From Streptococcus equinus ATCC 9812 (GTDB lineage: Bacteria; Bacillota; Bacilli; Lactobacillales; Streptococcaceae): a stretch of 49,931 bases of DNA. Location: positions 1-49,931 of the forward strand of contig NZ_GL698432.1 of the NCBI RefSeq assembly GCF_000187265.1, written 5' to 3'. The notes beneath the pieces were generated by a model, which was not told where the DNA came from, ran no database searches, and was given only the letters and a program-made list of their open reading frames with translations. The translations under genes and the position numbers were made by a program. Of this stretch, positions 38,694 through 49,830 are shown piece after piece (within the stretch, counting starts at the first letter, position 1; each line of letters starts with the position of its first letter).

Positions 38694-39161
38694 CTATTTA
38701 TTTTCAAAACGTTGATAAGCCAGATAAACGAAGTAACCAACTAACATTCCAAAAAGATTTTGCAAAAGATTTCCAGGAATACCAGCCAGAGCTCCTCCTA
38801 GACCATAACCTAAAAGAAGAGCCGCTAAAAAATACCAGCCAACCATCAAAATACTAGCCAGAATAAGCCCTAGAATGCGTTTTTTTGCAGTCCATCCTGC
38901 AAAATACCCTTGCGCTCCATGAGCAATTAAACTGTGAAACATGTATTGTGGATAACCTAACAACAGGTCGATGAGAAAGCCAGATAAGCCACCAACAACC
39001 GTTCCAGATTTTGAACCTAAATAATAAGCCGTAAAATAAATACCAACATCTAACAGGGTCAAATAACCCGTCGGCGTTGGGACATGAATAAACGCCAAAA
39101 CAACACTCAAGGCAGTCAAAACAGCCATTAGGGTTAAATGATATGTCTTAGTCCTGCTCAT
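38694..39161 (-). CDS. ECF transporter S-component (vitamin B6 or HMP type)
   Basis: Substrate-binding membrane subunit of an energy-coupling factor importer. The 155-aa protein has about six TM helices (LMAVLTALSVVLAFIHVPTP, LDVGIYFTAYYLGS) of the HmpT/ThiW type. It overlaps the kinase gene by 14 bases. That pairing predicts uptake of pyridoxine or hydroxymethylpyrimidine. No EcfA or EcfT genes are nearby, so it would use the shared module (group II ECF). Confidence 0.85.
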   Translation of the reverse strand: MSRTKTYHLTLMAVLTALSVVLAFIHVPTPTGYLTLLDVGIYFTAYYLGSKSGTVVGGLSGFLIDLLLGYPQYMFHSLIAHGAQGYFAGWTAKKRILGLILASILMVGWYFLAALLLGYGLGGALAGIPGNLLQNLFGMLVGYFVYLAYQRFENK

Positions 39162-39915
39162 AATTTTGTTTTACTCCATATTGGTCTGAGTGACGAATCG
39201 CTTGAAAAACAAACTCTTTTGATTCAGCAACTGCTTCTTTAGGTGATTTTCCAAGTACTAGCTGACTTGCAATACTTGATGCCAAGGTACAACCAGCACC
39301 AATATTATTTGTGTCAAGAATGTCATTTTCAAAGACTGAAAACTCACTACCATCATAAAATATATCGATAGCTTTTTCTTTACTTAAACGATTTCCACCT
39401 TTGATGACCACATTTTTTGCACCCAAATCATACAAACGCTTAGCTGCAGCTTTCATATCATCTAAAGTTTTAATTGACGTTTGTGCTAATAGCTCTGCTT
39501 CTACCAAGTTAGGTGTGATGATTGTAGCATATGGGAAAAATTTCAAAAGTTCATCACGCAGAGCTGATACTTCAACATCATGTTTTTCCTTACAAACCAA
39601 AACTGGGTCAAGTACAATTGGAATTTCTATATGAGATTTAACAAATTCAAGTGCTAAGTCAGCAACATCCACATTCGGTAAAAGTCCAAGCTTGATACCT
39701 GAAAATGGAACATCCTTGAGGCTATTTAATTGATGCGCAAAAACGTCATTATCTGTTGCAAAAACTTCAAACCCTTTGTCAGTCACTGCTGTCAAACAAG
39801 TTACCGCTAAAAAACCGTGCAGATGATTTGTCGTATAAGTGGCCAAGTCAGCATACAAACCGCCACCACTAAAAATATCATTTCCAGAAATTGCCAAAAT
39901 GTACTTATTCGTCAT
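39148..39915 (-). CDS. pdxK: Pyridoxine/HMP kinase (PdxK/ThiD family)
   Basis: Ribokinase-fold vitamin kinase, 255 aa, phosphorylating pyridoxine/pyridoxal or hydroxymethylpyrimidine. Motifs: [16 protein letters not shown] at the N-terminus (ThiD proteins usually read AGSDSGGGAG here), [31 protein letters not shown] and the anion hole [14 protein letters not shown], where the usual DTHGTGCT reads [10 protein letters not shown]. No thiamin genes are nearby, so B6 is somewhat favoured. Start and truA stop overlap by 11 bases. Confidence 0.87.
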   Translation of the reverse strand: MTNKYILAISGNDIFSGGGLYADLATYTTNHLHGFLAVTCLTAVTDKGFEVFATDNDVFAHQLNSLKDVPFSGIKLGLLPNVDVADLALEFVKSHIEIPIVLDPVLVCKEKHDVEVSALRDELLKFFPYATIITPNLVEAELLAQTSIKTLDDMKAAAKRLYDLGAKNVVIKGGNRLSKEKAIDIFYDGSEFSVFENDILDTNNIGAGCTLASSIASQLVLGKSPKEAVAESKEFVFQAIRHSDQYGVKQNYEQD

Positions 39916-40654
39916 AAATAATCTCCTTCAAATAAAGACCGTTACCCGCAGCCGTAGGTCCAGCTAAATCACGATTTTTAGACTCCAAAACCGTCTTAAT
40001 CTGACTAACTGGCATACGACCATTACCAATTTTAAGCAAAGTCCCAACCATATTGCGGACTTGTTTATAAAGAAAACCATTTCCACTGAAAGTAAAGACA
40101 AAGAAACCAGTTTTTTCGTCAATGTCAACCGTTGCTCGTGTAATCGTGCGAACTTTATTTTCTACAGATGTTCCTGAAGCTGTAAATCCTGTAAAATCAT
40201 GTGTCCCCACCAAATCCTTGATAGCTTCCTGCATTAAAGCCAAATCTAACGGATATGGGTAATGCGTCGCATAATGGCGCATCATCGGATTCTTAGGACG
40301 ACCAGCATCAACTAAAAATTCATAAGTTTTACTGTGTTTATTATAGCGAGAGTGAAAGTCATCACTGACTAATTCAACCTTCACCACGTCAATGTCTTCT
40401 GGAGATTGCGTATCCAAGCCAAAACGCAATTTCTCAACATCACGCGCTTGAGGCAAATCAAAATGAACGACCTGACCATAAGCATGAACACCAGAATCCG
40501 TACGACCAGCACCATGTACTTTGACAGGAGTGCCACTGTTTAACTTCTGCAGCGTCTTTTCAAGTTCTTCTTGCACCGAACGTTCACTCGGCTGACGCTG
40601 AAAACCAGCAAAAAGCCCACCATCATATGAAATTGTTGCTTTATATCTTACCAT
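39905..40654 (-). CDS. truA: tRNA pseudouridine(38-40) synthase TruA
   Basis: Makes pseudouridine at positions 38-40 in the anticodon arm of tRNAs. The 249-aa protein starts [13 protein letters not shown] and has the catalytic Asp in [15 protein letters not shown], plus [13 protein letters not shown] near the C-terminus. The ATG has only a distant AAGGTG. TGATAAAAT ends 6 bases before it, so the transcript may be leaderless. First gene of a four-gene operon. Confidence 0.95.
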   Translation of the reverse strand: MVRYKATISYDGGLFAGFQRQPSERSVQEELEKTLQKLNSGTPVKVHGAGRTDSGVHAYGQVVHFDLPQARDVEKLRFGLDTQSPEDIDVVKVELVSDDFHSRYNKHSKTYEFLVDAGRPKNPMMRHYATHYPYPLDLALMQEAIKDLVGTHDFTGFTASGTSVENKVRTITRATVDIDEKTGFFVFTFSGNGFLYKQVRNMVGTLLKIGNGRMPVSQIKTVLESKNRDLAGPTAAGNGLYLKEIIYDE

Positions 40655-40660
40655 GTGAGT

Positions 40661-40669
40661 ATTTTATCA
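40661..40669 (-). promoter_or_regulatory. truA operon promoter (extended -10)
   Basis: TGATAAAAT on the minus strand, 6 bases before the ATG, with TGGAAA 17 bases upstream as a fair -35. Another TGGTAAAAT lies at about 40724-40732. Confidence 0.5.
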
Positions 40670-40681
40670 CCTTCCTAAGAG

Positions 40682-40696
40682 ACTTTCCAGAAAATT
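40682..40696 (-). promoter_or_regulatory. CodY-like box upstream of truA (13/15)
   Basis: ACTTTCCAGAAAATT on the plus strand against AATTTTCWGAAAATT, overlapping the proposed -35. An unrelated perfect repeat AATCTGT/ACAGATT follows at 40703-40722. Confidence 0.45.
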
Positions 40697-40730
40697 TCGA
40701 ACAATCTGTCCCCATACAGATTTTACCATA

Positions 40731-40767
40731 AAAAAAGAGACCGGAAAATAGATTCCAATCTCTTTTT
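40731..40767 (-). terminator. Terminator after dnaJ
   Basis: AAAAAGAGA/TCTCTTTTT outer stem (40732-40740 with 40759-40767) and GGAA/TTCC inner stem. Confidence 0.8.
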
Positions 40768-40776
40768 AGTTTTCAA

Positions 40777-41916
40777 TTATTCACCATCAAAGGCGTCTTT
40801 AACTTTGTTGAAGAAACCTTTTTTCTTAGGATTTACAACTTTGTCGCCACCTGCTTGCGCAAATTGTTTAAGAGCTTCAACTTGTGCATCGTTAAGTTTT
40901 GTTGGTGTCACAATATTAACAGTAACGTGTTGGTCACCTTGACCGCCACCACGTAATTTTGGAGCACCTTTACCTTTAAGGCGGAACGTCTTACCAGTTT
41001 GTGTTCCAGCTGGAATTGTCATTTCAACATCACCATGGACAGTTGGTACTTCCACAGTGTCACCAAGAGCTGCTTGAACAAAGCTGATATTCATTGTGTA
41101 GTAAATTGTTGAACCATTACGTTCAAATTTATTACTTGGTAAAACATTGATGATAACAAAGAGGTCACCATACGGTCCACCGTTAAAGCCGGCCTCACCT
41201 TGACCTTGCAAGCGAATTTGTTGACCTGTTTCAACACCTGCTGGAATTTTAACAGACACTTTGTGTGTTTTCTTTTCGTGTCCAGTTCCGTGACAAGTAT
41301 GACATGGCTCTTTGATTTCTTTACCTGTACCATGACAGACGTCACAAGTTACTTGGCGACGCATCATACCAAGTGGTGTTTGTGTATCAACGTTAATCAC
41401 ACCTGAACCATGACAGCGACTACATGTCACAGGGCTAGTTCCAGGTTTCGCACCTGAACCTGAACATGTTGAACATGTTGATTCACGGTTGTAGGCAACT
41501 TCTTTTTCAACACCAAAGACAGCTTCTTCGAATGTCAAGTTAACACGGTATTGAAGGTCATCACCTTGGCGAGGCGCATTAGGATTGCGCATTCCTCCGC
41601 CACCACCAAAAAAACTTGAGAAAATATCTTCAAAGCCACCAAAGCCAGCTCCATCGAAACCACCAAAACCACCAGCTCCGCCATTAAAGCCACCGTTAGA
41701 TCCAGCAGGACCGTATTGGTCGTAAGCTGCACGTTTTTGCTCATCACCTAGCGTTTCATAGGCTTCTTGAACCTTTTTGTACTGTTCTTCCGCACCAGGT
41801 TCTTTATTAATATCTGGGTGATATTTTTTAGACATTTTGCGGTATGCTTTTTTAATTTCAGCTTGCGAAGCGTCTTTAGATACACCCAAACGATCGTAAA
41901 ATTCTGTATTGTTCAT
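40777..41916 (-). CDS. dnaJ: Chaperone DnaJ (Hsp40)
   Basis: Co-chaperone that loads substrates on DnaK and stimulates its ATPase. The 379-aa protein has a J domain with HPD in KYHPDINK, a Gly/Phe-rich linker, four CXXCXGXG zinc motifs ([32 protein letters not shown]) and the C-terminal substrate domains. The start matches the family, yet no Shine-Dalgarno is visible before it. It lies 315 bases after dnaK, behind a terminator and a structured region, so its expression may be separate. Confidence 0.96.
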   Translation of the reverse strand: MNNTEFYDRLGVSKDASQAEIKKAYRKMSKKYHPDINKEPGAEEQYKKVQEAYETLGDEQKRAAYDQYGPAGSNGGFNGGAGGFGGFDGAGFGGFEDIFSSFFGGGGGMRNPNAPRQGDDLQYRVNLTFEEAVFGVEKEVAYNRESTCSTCSGSGAKPGTSPVTCSRCHGSGVINVDTQTPLGMMRRQVTCDVCHGTGKEIKEPCHTCHGTGHEKKTHKVSVKIPAGVETGQQIRLQGQGEAGFNGGPYGDLFVIINVLPSNKFERNGSTIYYTMNISFVQAALGDTVEVPTVHGDVEMTIPAGTQTGKTFRLKGKGAPKLRGGGQGDQHVTVNIVTPTKLNDAQVEALKQFAQAGGDKVVNPKKKGFFNKVKDAFDGE

Positions 41917-41939
41917 AATTATAATATTAAGCCGTTAAG

Positions 41940-42050
41940 CGACTCAAAGAAAAATAGGAAACTGTCCGACGATGCTTGCATCTAGGTAAAGTTTATCTTT
42001 TTTTCACAGAGTCGTAGGCGTATTCCAATATATAAAATAAATTTTACGCC
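41940..42050 (-). other. Structured leader upstream of dnaJ: nested hairpins
   Basis: Hairpin 1 spans 41940-42014 with nested arms: CGACTC/GAGTCG, a 3 by 3 internal loop, GAAAAA/TTTTTC, AAACT/AGTTT, and a terminal GATGC/GCATC. Hairpin 2 (GGCGTA/TACGCC, 42017-42022 with 42045-42050) is directly adjacent. It ends 24 bases before the dnaJ ATG. The rest of this 315-base gap (41917-42231) holds only the dnaK terminator and an imperfect GTGT/ACAC repeat near 42061-42078. Confidence 0.65.
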
Positions 42051-42140
42051 CTTTTCAGCCTGTGTCCACTTCTGAACACTTTTCCTTTCTACATCATCTA
42101 GAAGGTTATTAAATTAATCGTTGACTTTGTCTATTTACCC

Positions 42141-42169
42141 AAAAGCAGAGGCTGGGTTGCAACCTCTGC
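42141..42169 (-). terminator. Terminator after dnaK
   Basis: GCAGAGG/CCTCTGC stem (42145-42151 with 42163-42169); the minus-strand tail is only TTTT, so it may be partial. Confidence 0.7.
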
Positions 42170-42231
42170 ATTTAGATTTATGTTTTCAACTTTTGAGTTT
42201 CAACCCAATGTCATTTGTCTAGAAGACTAAA

Positions 42232-44067
<1,836 letters not shown>

Positions 44068-44142
44068 CTATCCCTCTTTTTTATTATGAATTTATCTTTA
44101 TTTACTTTCAGTTATAGTTTAATGACATTGCGGTCAAGCCAA

Positions 44143-44682
44143 TTAGTTGTAAACAATGACCATTGCTGGACGCAGGAGACGTTCGTGAAGTTTGTAACCT
44201 TTTTGAAGAACTTGTGCAATGCTATCTGCTGGATGTTCATTATCTGCAGGAAGTGTTTGAACAGCCATGTGCAAGTTGTGGTCAAAATTTTCAGCGATAA
44301 CTTCTTCAACGCCTTCTTCGTTAAGCGCGCGAATCAAACTATCACGTGTCATTTCAAGTCCTTTTTTCACATCATCAGTCAACCCCTCAACAGCAAGTGC
44401 ACGTTCCAAATTATCCAAACTTGGCAAGATAGCTTTTGCTAAATCTTGTGAACGATATTTTTGCAATTGTTGACGTTCTTCGTTAGCACGACGTTGAATA
44501 TTTTGCATTTCAGCATGTGCTCGAAGATATTTGTTTTCAAAATCTTCAGCACGTTCAAGTGCTTTTTGCAATTCTTCGTTTTGAGCCTCTTCTTGAGGCT
44601 GTTCTTTTGTTTCTTTTTCAGTCACAACATCAGTGGTTTCAACTTCTTCTTGAAGTTCTTCATTTTTAGTTTCTTCTGACAC
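44143..44682 (-). CDS. grpE: Nucleotide exchange factor GrpE
   Basis: Releases ADP from DnaK. The 179-aa protein has an acidic N-terminal tail, a long coiled-coil ([20 protein letters not shown]) and the beta-wing ([19 protein letters not shown], ending [10 protein letters not shown]). The start is GTG behind GGAGGG. It lies 50 bases after hrcA and 78 bases before dnaK. Confidence 0.96.
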   Translation of the reverse strand: MSEETKNEELQEEVETTDVVTEKETKEQPQEEAQNEELQKALERAEDFENKYLRAHAEMQNIQRRANEERQQLQKYRSQDLAKAILPSLDNLERALAVEGLTDDVKKGLEMTRDSLIRALNEEGVEEVIAENFDHNLHMAVQTLPADNEHPADSIAQVLQKGYKLHERLLRPAMVIVYN

Positions 44683-44732
44683 TGTTTCCCTCCCTATCTT
44701 TTTATCAAATTAAATTAAATTAATTACTAAAC

Positions 44733-45767
44733 TTAGTTGACTTCATAATGATTACTATTAAGATAACGGTAGTAATCACCAAGTTTCATCGCTAAGACTC
44801 GCCCGATAACATTAACCAAGCTAACACTTCTGCGATAATCCATATCAATCGGACCAATCAAGCTAAGAAGCCCAAATCCACGATAAGGAATCAAAAACTT
44901 ATGTGTCAAAACAGTCACATCTGCTAAGGATGGTTCTTGACTATCTGCGACCTGAACATTTGCAACCTCATTTTCTTTCATAGAAGAACGAAGAGCTACT
45001 GCAACTCTCTGGTCATTATCTAGAAAACGATAAGTTTCTAAATCAGCATAATCAAGTGAGTTAACTTTACCAGCTACGAAAACCAGTTCTCTAAACAATT
45101 CTGCAAAAATATAATCAAACAAATCCAAAACGTTGTCTGTAACAGTAAAATACTTTTGCAAAACCTGAGGAATTTCAGTTCGTAACTTATAATGAATATC
45201 CATCACCGTGCGTCCGAGCAACCGCTCGTCAACGATTTCCTTCAATGTCACTAAATCCTTCAACATAAAATTTTTTGGAATAGCAAATTGAATCGTTGCT
45301 GGTTTTGATTCATCTAAAGTTATAACAGCTAAAGCATCATGACTTGATAATTGAACAATATCAAAAGCTGTCAGTTTTTGTCGAGCTGGCTCAACATCCA
45401 AAATCACCGATGTATAACTAGTCATATCTGCTAAAACTTGACTTGCTTTTTGCAAAATATCATCAAGCTTGAAAGCTTCAAAATCAAAAGCCTTAACAAC
45501 CTGATAAATATCGCGTTCATCAATAATATCAAGAGTCAATGAATGTTCAACGAAATATTTAAATCCAGCAGCGCTTGGCATACGCCCACTTGATGTATGT
45601 GCCTTTTCAAGCAATCCTAGTTTTTCAAGTTTTGCCATATCATTTCGGATAGTTGCACTACTTGAATCAATCGTCGCTTGTAAAGTTTTAGAGCCAATAG
45701 GTTCATGCGTCTGCGTAAATAATTCAACAATTAAGTTTAAAATATCACTTTGACGTTGTGTTATCAT
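44733..45767 (-). CDS. hrcA: Heat-inducible transcription repressor HrcA
   Basis: Represses the class I heat-shock genes by binding CIRCE; GroE keeps it active. The 344-aa protein starts [17 protein letters not shown] with an N-terminal winged helix ([20 protein letters not shown]) and a GAF-like C-terminal domain. The upstream ATG at 45803 falls inside the second CIRCE and is rejected; the chosen ATG has GGGGCGAGG upstream. First gene of hrcA-grpE-dnaK(-dnaJ). Confidence 0.96.
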   Translation of the reverse strand: MITQRQSDILNLIVELFTQTHEPIGSKTLQATIDSSSATIRNDMAKLEKLGLLEKAHTSSGRMPSAAGFKYFVEHSLTLDIIDERDIYQVVKAFDFEAFKLDDILQKASQVLADMTSYTSVILDVEPARQKLTAFDIVQLSSHDALAVITLDESKPATIQFAIPKNFMLKDLVTLKEIVDERLLGRTVMDIHYKLRTEIPQVLQKYFTVTDNVLDLFDYIFAELFRELVFVAGKVNSLDYADLETYRFLDNDQRVAVALRSSMKENEVANVQVADSQEPSLADVTVLTHKFLIPYRGFGLLSLIGPIDMDYRRSVSLVNVIGRVLAMKLGDYYRYLNSNHYEVN

Positions 45768-45786
45768 AACCTCGCCCCTTTCATTT

Positions 45787-45813
45787 TTAGCACTCATATA
45801 CATCGACTGCTAA
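45787..45813 (-). promoter_or_regulatory. CIRCE operator 2, downstream of the hrcA -10
   Basis: TTAGCACTC-N9-GACTGCTAA on the plus strand; one base departs from the consensus TTAGCACTC-N9-GAGTGCTAA. It covers the first transcribed bases. Confidence 0.9.
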
Positions 45814-45824
45814 TTTATAATTCT

Positions 45825-45852
45825 ATTATACTCCTCTAAAAAACAGTGTCAA
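45825..45852 (-). promoter_or_regulatory. hrcA operon promoter
   Basis: TTGACA (45847-45852), 16 bases, TATAAT (45825-45830), both perfect hexamers, between the two CIRCE elements. Confidence 0.92.
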
Positions 45853-45869
45853 GGAAAAAGCGTAAAAAA

Positions 45870-45896
45870 TTAGCACTCTTTTAAATAGAGTGCTAA
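45870..45896 (-). promoter_or_regulatory. CIRCE operator 1, upstream of the hrcA -35; also terminator-shaped
   Basis: Perfect TTAGCACTC-N9-GAGTGCTAA. On the minus strand it follows the glucosaminidase stop by 4 bases and is followed by six T (45864-45869), so the same palindrome would form an intrinsic terminator. Confidence 0.95.
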
Positions 45897-45900
45897 TTCG

Positions 45901-46491
45901 TTATTTATCGTATGAAGTTAAGTTGTTTTCTTCAATGATTTTAACCAATTTATCCGCATAATCAGGATCAGTACTAAAGGACATATCTTGCAATGCTTGG
46001 GCTAATTTCTTATACCCTTTATCTGAGACCATCAGCTCATAAGCTCCTTTGCTATTGCTAATTTTTTCCTCCTTTAAAAGAGCAAAGTAATCATAAATCG
46101 CATCATCCCATGATTTGTAAACCGCAAATTGTCCGATTTCAGTCTGCCATTCGTTGACAAAATAATGCCTGTACTTAAGAGTGATTATCTTATCTCCTGG
46201 CTGAGCAGCAACTGCAAATAAATTATGATACTTTGATGCTAATAAATAGCGACCATAATTAGATTCCAGAGCAGCTTGTGCCATCACTATAGATGATTTA
46301 ACACCGTATGCACTCGCTACTTCCTGAACACTTGGAGCGATTGTGTCAAAAAACTCTTTCTGAGTATAGGAAACTTTTTCAACTTTATCAGCATTCGGTA
46401 TAGCACGATGAGCATACAATGGTGAAAAAATTCCAAATACCAAAACAGCAAGAAAAATCAGAAATTGGACTAGAGAAAATCGAGATTTCAT
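45901..46491 (-). CDS. Glucosaminidase-domain peptidoglycan hydrolase
   Basis: 196-aa secreted or membrane-anchored wall hydrolase. An N-terminal hydrophobic segment (LVQFLIFLAVLVFGIFSPLYA) is followed by a single Flg_J/LytG-like glucosaminidase domain: the catalytic Glu in MAQAALESNYGRYLLASKYHNLF, then WQTEIGQFAVYKSWDDAIYDY. No wall-binding repeats are present. Its start overlaps the dacB-like gene by 4 bases. Probable activity is beta-N-acetylglucosaminidase. Confidence 0.87.
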   Translation of the reverse strand: MKSRFSLVQFLIFLAVLVFGIFSPLYAHRAIPNADKVEKVSYTQKEFFDTIAPSVQEVASAYGVKSSIVMAQAALESNYGRYLLASKYHNLFAVAAQPGDKIITLKYRHYFVNEWQTEIGQFAVYKSWDDAIYDYFALLKEEKISNSKGAYELMVSDKGYKKLAQALQDMSFSTDPDYADKLVKIIEENNLTSYDK

Positions 46492-47261
46492 CGCTTATTC
46501 TCCTTCAACAATGCAATATATTCTTCAAGACTTAAATTGTTTTCAGTCATGTATTTTGCAGATTCCTTACCAACGTAGCGGAAATGCCAATCTTCATAAT
46601 CAACACCAGTTGACTCCATTTTTCCTTTTGGAAAACGAAGTACGAACCCATACTCTGGAGCAATTGCTGTCACTTTTTCAACAACATCAGCATCACTTTG
46701 ATTAAGATAATTTACAGTACTCATATCCATAGCTAAACCAGTCTGATGTTCACTAGCTCCAGCAGGCTGTGAATATGTTTTTACCAGATCTTCAGCTTGC
46801 GATTGCGTCAAACTTGAATCAGCTGCCATTTCTTGTGAAACATATGAATTAAATAACTCCTCTTGGTAAGCTACACTGCGATAACCTGAGATTAAATGTT
46901 CACTAGCATCAATAGCCTGCGCTGCTGCTAAAAAATTACGAGCATTATCAGCAATACGAGAATCTACAGTAATATTATCAATTTGAGTCAAATCAGGATT
47001 CATTTCTGGAGTGACATTATCACGATTAACCAAAACCAACTCCCAATCCTTCGTTGAAACATCAGGTAAGTCCGAATTCTTTACCTTAGACTTTTCAGAT
47101 GAAGACACACTGGTTGAAGTCGTCTGACTCATCGAAACGTCCTTAACTTTTCCTTCCATTGAAAAATGGCCGCCTTGGACAAAAATAAATATTCCAAAAA
47201 TAAAAATTACAATAATCAGTAACCCTACAATTAGGGTTGGTAAATTACGCTTTTTTCTCAT
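46488..47261 (-). CDS. D-Ala-D-Ala carboxypeptidase, VanY/DacB type (peptidase M15B)
   Basis: Zinc LD- or DD-carboxypeptidase acting on wall peptides outside the cell. The 257-aa protein has one N-terminal TM helix (LIVGLLIIVIFIFGIFIFV), a Ser/Thr-rich linker and a VanY domain with SEHQTGLAMD (first His and Asp ligands) and EDWHFRYVG (catalytic Glu and His). A GYRS motif precedes. In pneumococcus the similar DacB is an LD-carboxypeptidase, so that is possible here. It overlaps genes on both sides, which implies joint translation. Confidence 0.88.
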   Translation of the reverse strand: MRKKRNLPTLIVGLLIIVIFIFGIFIFVQGGHFSMEGKVKDVSMSQTTSTSVSSSEKSKVKNSDLPDVSTKDWELVLVNRDNVTPEMNPDLTQIDNITVDSRIADNARNFLAAAQAIDASEHLISGYRSVAYQEELFNSYVSQEMAADSSLTQSQAEDLVKTYSQPAGASEHQTGLAMDMSTVNYLNQSDADVVEKVTAIAPEYGFVLRFPKGKMESTGVDYEDWHFRYVGKESAKYMTENNLSLEEYIALLKENKR

Positions 47262-47949
47262 CTTTTCTTTCTTCTAATAATTGTCTACCACGAAGACGGT
47301 AACTAACATCTCCGATAGACTCAATAGTAAATTTTCCCTTTTCAAAGCTAACAACTGTCACACTGCCGTTATCTAGTCCTAAGCCACGCGGAGTAGTTGG
47401 ATCGATTAACCACAAGAAAGTTCCGATTGTCATCCCATGACTAACAACAATGGCATTACCACCTCCTGATGCTTCAATCTTTTTAGCAATTGCTGTGAAT
47501 CCCTCTAAAATACGCTTACTCAAAACAGGCCAAGTTTCAGCCCACCCAGCAGTATCTACCTTATAAATCCCTTCAGCCAATTCTTCATAGGTTAGCTTTG
47601 TCATATCCTTATCAAATACTCGAGGCAAGACACCATTGAACAATTCACCATCATAGCCACCATCAAGACTACCAAAACACCACTCTCTGATGCGCTTATC
47701 ACGAGTGTAAGGAATATTTTCTTGATGACACTCTCGCAATATGATTTCCATTGTCTGCAGAGTTCGACCACTATCACTTGAAAAAGCTTCTTTAAAGACC
47801 AAACCGGCATCTTTCAAGCCAACACCAAGTTCCTTAATACCTTGTTCACCTTTATCAGTCAAAGGAGTATCACTCCATCCTTGAGCACGACCAATTGTGT
47901 TAAACATAGTCTTACCATGACGAGCAATATACAATCTTGTTTTTTCCAT
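47245..47949 (-). CDS. Histidine phosphatase family protein (GpmB-like)
   Basis: 234-aa phosphatase of the phosphoglycerate mutase superfamily, with the RHGKTMFNT phosphohistidine motif and the second catalytic His in VVSHGMTIGTFLWL. Although often named phosphoglycerate mutase, a phosphatase role is more likely for this size class; substrate unknown. It is first of three overlapping genes (17-base overlap with the next) and has AGGAGG upstream. TGATATAAT (minus strand, 48032-48040) is the probable -10. Confidence 0.87.
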   Translation of the reverse strand: MEKTRLYIARHGKTMFNTIGRAQGWSDTPLTDKGEQGIKELGVGLKDAGLVFKEAFSSDSGRTLQTMEIILRECHQENIPYTRDKRIREWCFGSLDGGYDGELFNGVLPRVFDKDMTKLTYEELAEGIYKVDTAGWAETWPVLSKRILEGFTAIAKKIEASGGGNAIVVSHGMTIGTFLWLIDPTTPRGLGLDNGSVTVVSFEKGKFTIESIGDVSYRLRGRQLLEERKDEKKA

Positions 47950-48084
47950 CAGCTTCCTCCTAAATCAACCAGAAACAAATAGAGACAGTTTTAACAAAAT
48001 AAAAATAGTCTAAAGACTTTAATGCCACTTTATTATATCATATTTTCTTGAAACCCCTTCACTCAAAATACAGTCTCCCCAAAG

Positions 48085-48122
48085 AAAAAGCCTAAGATAG
48101 TCTTTGAAATCTATCCTAGGCT
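48085..48122 (-). terminator. Terminator after the PFL-family gene
   Basis: AGCCTAAGATAG with CTATCCTAGGCT (48089-48100 with 48111-48122), one mismatch, T run on the minus strand. Confidence 0.85.
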
Positions 48123-48146
48123 ATTATCATCAAAATATTGTCTAAA

Positions 48147-49484
48147 CTAGTTTTTAAAACTGTGAACAGGTGCTGGAATTTGACCACCACGGTGAATAAA
48201 ATCAGCAGAAGAATTGTGATTAACACTCATGACTGGTGCTGCACCAAGAAGGCCACCAAATTCAATCATGTCGCCTTCCTTACCTTTTGGAATAATGCGC
48301 ACAGCAGTTGTCTTTTGATTAATCACACCAATTGCAGCTTCATCAGCAATCATTGCAGCAATCGTTTCATGAGGTGTGTCTTCAGGAATCGCAATCATAT
48401 CCAAACCCACTGAACAAATAGCTGTCATAGCTTCTAATTTTTCAAGATTCAATGAACCATTTTGAACAGCAGCAATCATTCCTTCATCTTCAGAAACAGG
48501 AATAAAAGCACCAGATAGACCACCAACTTGGTTACAAGCCATGATACCACCTTTTTTAACTTGGTCATTCAACAATGCTAGCGCTGCAGTCGTACCGTGA
48601 GTACCTACTGCTTCAAGTCCCATTTCTTCAAGAACACGTGCAACAGAGTCCCCAACTGCTGGTGTAGGTGCAAGAGAAAGGTCAACAATACCAAATTTAA
48701 CACCCAAACGTTCGCTAGCCATTTGACCAACCAATTGACCAATACGTGTAATCTTAAAAGCTGTTTTCTTAACTGTTTCCGCAACGACATCAAAACTTTC
48801 ACCGCGAACTTTTTTAAGAGCACGTTTAACAACACCAGGACCAGAAACACCAACGTTAATGACAACATCAGCTTCACCAACACCATGGAAAGCACCAGCC
48901 ATGAAAGGATTATCTTCAACCGCATTAGCAAAAACAACTAATTTTGCTGCACCAAGATCAGATAATTCAGCTGTCTCTTTAATAATACGTCCCATGTCAG
49001 CAACCGCAGTCATATTGATACCAGATTTTGTTGAACCAATATTCACAGACGAACAAACTTTTTCTGTTTCAGCAAGAGCACGAGGAATAGAATTGATCAG
49101 AATCTCATCACCCTTTTGATAGCCTTTTTGAACCAAGGCAGAAAATCCACCGATAAAATCAATACCAATCTCATGAGCAGCTTTATCTAGGGCATGTGCC
49201 AAAAGTAAATAATCCGTTGCATCAGTTGCAGCACCAATAATTGAAATAGGAGTAACAGACACACGTTTATTAACAATTGGAATCCCCAACTCAGCAGCAA
49301 TTTCATCTCCAACTTCAACAAGAGAACCAGCCTTTTCAACAACTTTTCTGTAAATCTTATCAGCTGCCTTATTGATGTCAGGATCAATACAATCTAAAAG
49401 AGAAATTCCCATAGTAATCGTACGTACATCGAAATTTTGCTCTTCAATCATAGCAATCGTTTCAGTGACTTGTCTAATATCCAC
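48147..49484 (-). CDS. PFL family protein (UPF0210/DUF711)
   Basis: 445-aa conserved cytoplasmic protein of unknown function, distantly related in fold to pyruvate formate-lyase-like barrels but without evidence of a glycyl radical. Typical stretches are [57 protein letters not shown] and the end [13 protein letters not shown]. It follows an ACT-domain gene by 11 bases, a conserved pair in Gram-positive and some archaeal genomes. Length is normal. Confidence 0.92.
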   Translation of the reverse strand: MDIRQVTETIAMIEEQNFDVRTITMGISLLDCIDPDINKAADKIYRKVVEKAGSLVEVGDEIAAELGIPIVNKRVSVTPISIIGAATDATDYLLLAHALDKAAHEIGIDFIGGFSALVQKGYQKGDEILINSIPRALAETEKVCSSVNIGSTKSGINMTAVADMGRIIKETAELSDLGAAKLVVFANAVEDNPFMAGAFHGVGEADVVINVGVSGPGVVKRALKKVRGESFDVVAETVKKTAFKITRIGQLVGQMASERLGVKFGIVDLSLAPTPAVGDSVARVLEEMGLEAVGTHGTTAALALLNDQVKKGGIMACNQVGGLSGAFIPVSEDEGMIAAVQNGSLNLEKLEAMTAICSVGLDMIAIPEDTPHETIAAMIADEAAIGVINQKTTAVRIIPKGKEGDMIEFGGLLGAAPVMSVNHNSSADFIHRGGQIPAPVHSFKN

Positions 49485-49495
49485 AGGTAGCCTCC

Positions 49496-49762
49496 TTAAA
49501 TATTGTACATGGCATCAAAAATTGCCGAACTTTGAATGTTAATTTTGACGTTTAGAGTTTCACCATAAGCTTCAAATTCAGAACGAAGTTTTGTAAAATC
49601 TTGTTTTTCGTCTGATGAAACAACAGCCATCATTGTGAAGAAATCATCCAAAACAGTTTGAGAAATATCATCAATGTTCAAACCAAATTCAGCAATTTTA
49701 GCTGAAACGCCCGCTACAATACCTGCCTTATCTTTTCCGACTACAGTAATAATTGCTTTCAT
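49496..49762 (-). CDS. ACT domain-containing protein (UPF0237)
   Basis: 88-aa single ACT domain ([20 protein letters not shown], then [15 protein letters not shown]), the amino acid sensing fold seen in GcvR-type regulators. It probably binds a small ligand and may regulate its operon partner, the PFL protein; neither role is shown. A GGAGG Shine-Dalgarno supports the start. Confidence 0.92.
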   Translation of the reverse strand: MKAIITVVGKDKAGIVAGVSAKIAEFGLNIDDISQTVLDDFFTMMAVVSSDEKQDFTKLRSEFEAYGETLNVKINIQSSAIFDAMYNI

Positions 49763-49791
49763 GAGAAGCCTCCAAAATTAATATTTGTTCA

Positions 49792-49816
49792 ATTTTACCA
49801 CAATTTTCTGAAAAAT
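49792..49816 (-). promoter_or_regulatory. ACT-PFL promoter with an overlapping CodY-like box (14/15)
   Basis: TGGTAAAAT (49792-49800, minus strand) is an extended -10. AATTTTCTGAAAAAT at 49802-49816 differs from the CodY consensus at one base and occupies the spacer. A weaker 11/15 copy lies 19 bases further, at 49821-49835. Confidence 0.65.
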
Positions 49817-49830
49817 TCCATTTTATCTGA

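Noticed and set aside
45768..45803. ATG at 45803 as the hrcA start
   Set aside because: It lies inside the second CIRCE operator; the ATG at 45767 has the ribosome site and the family N-terminus.
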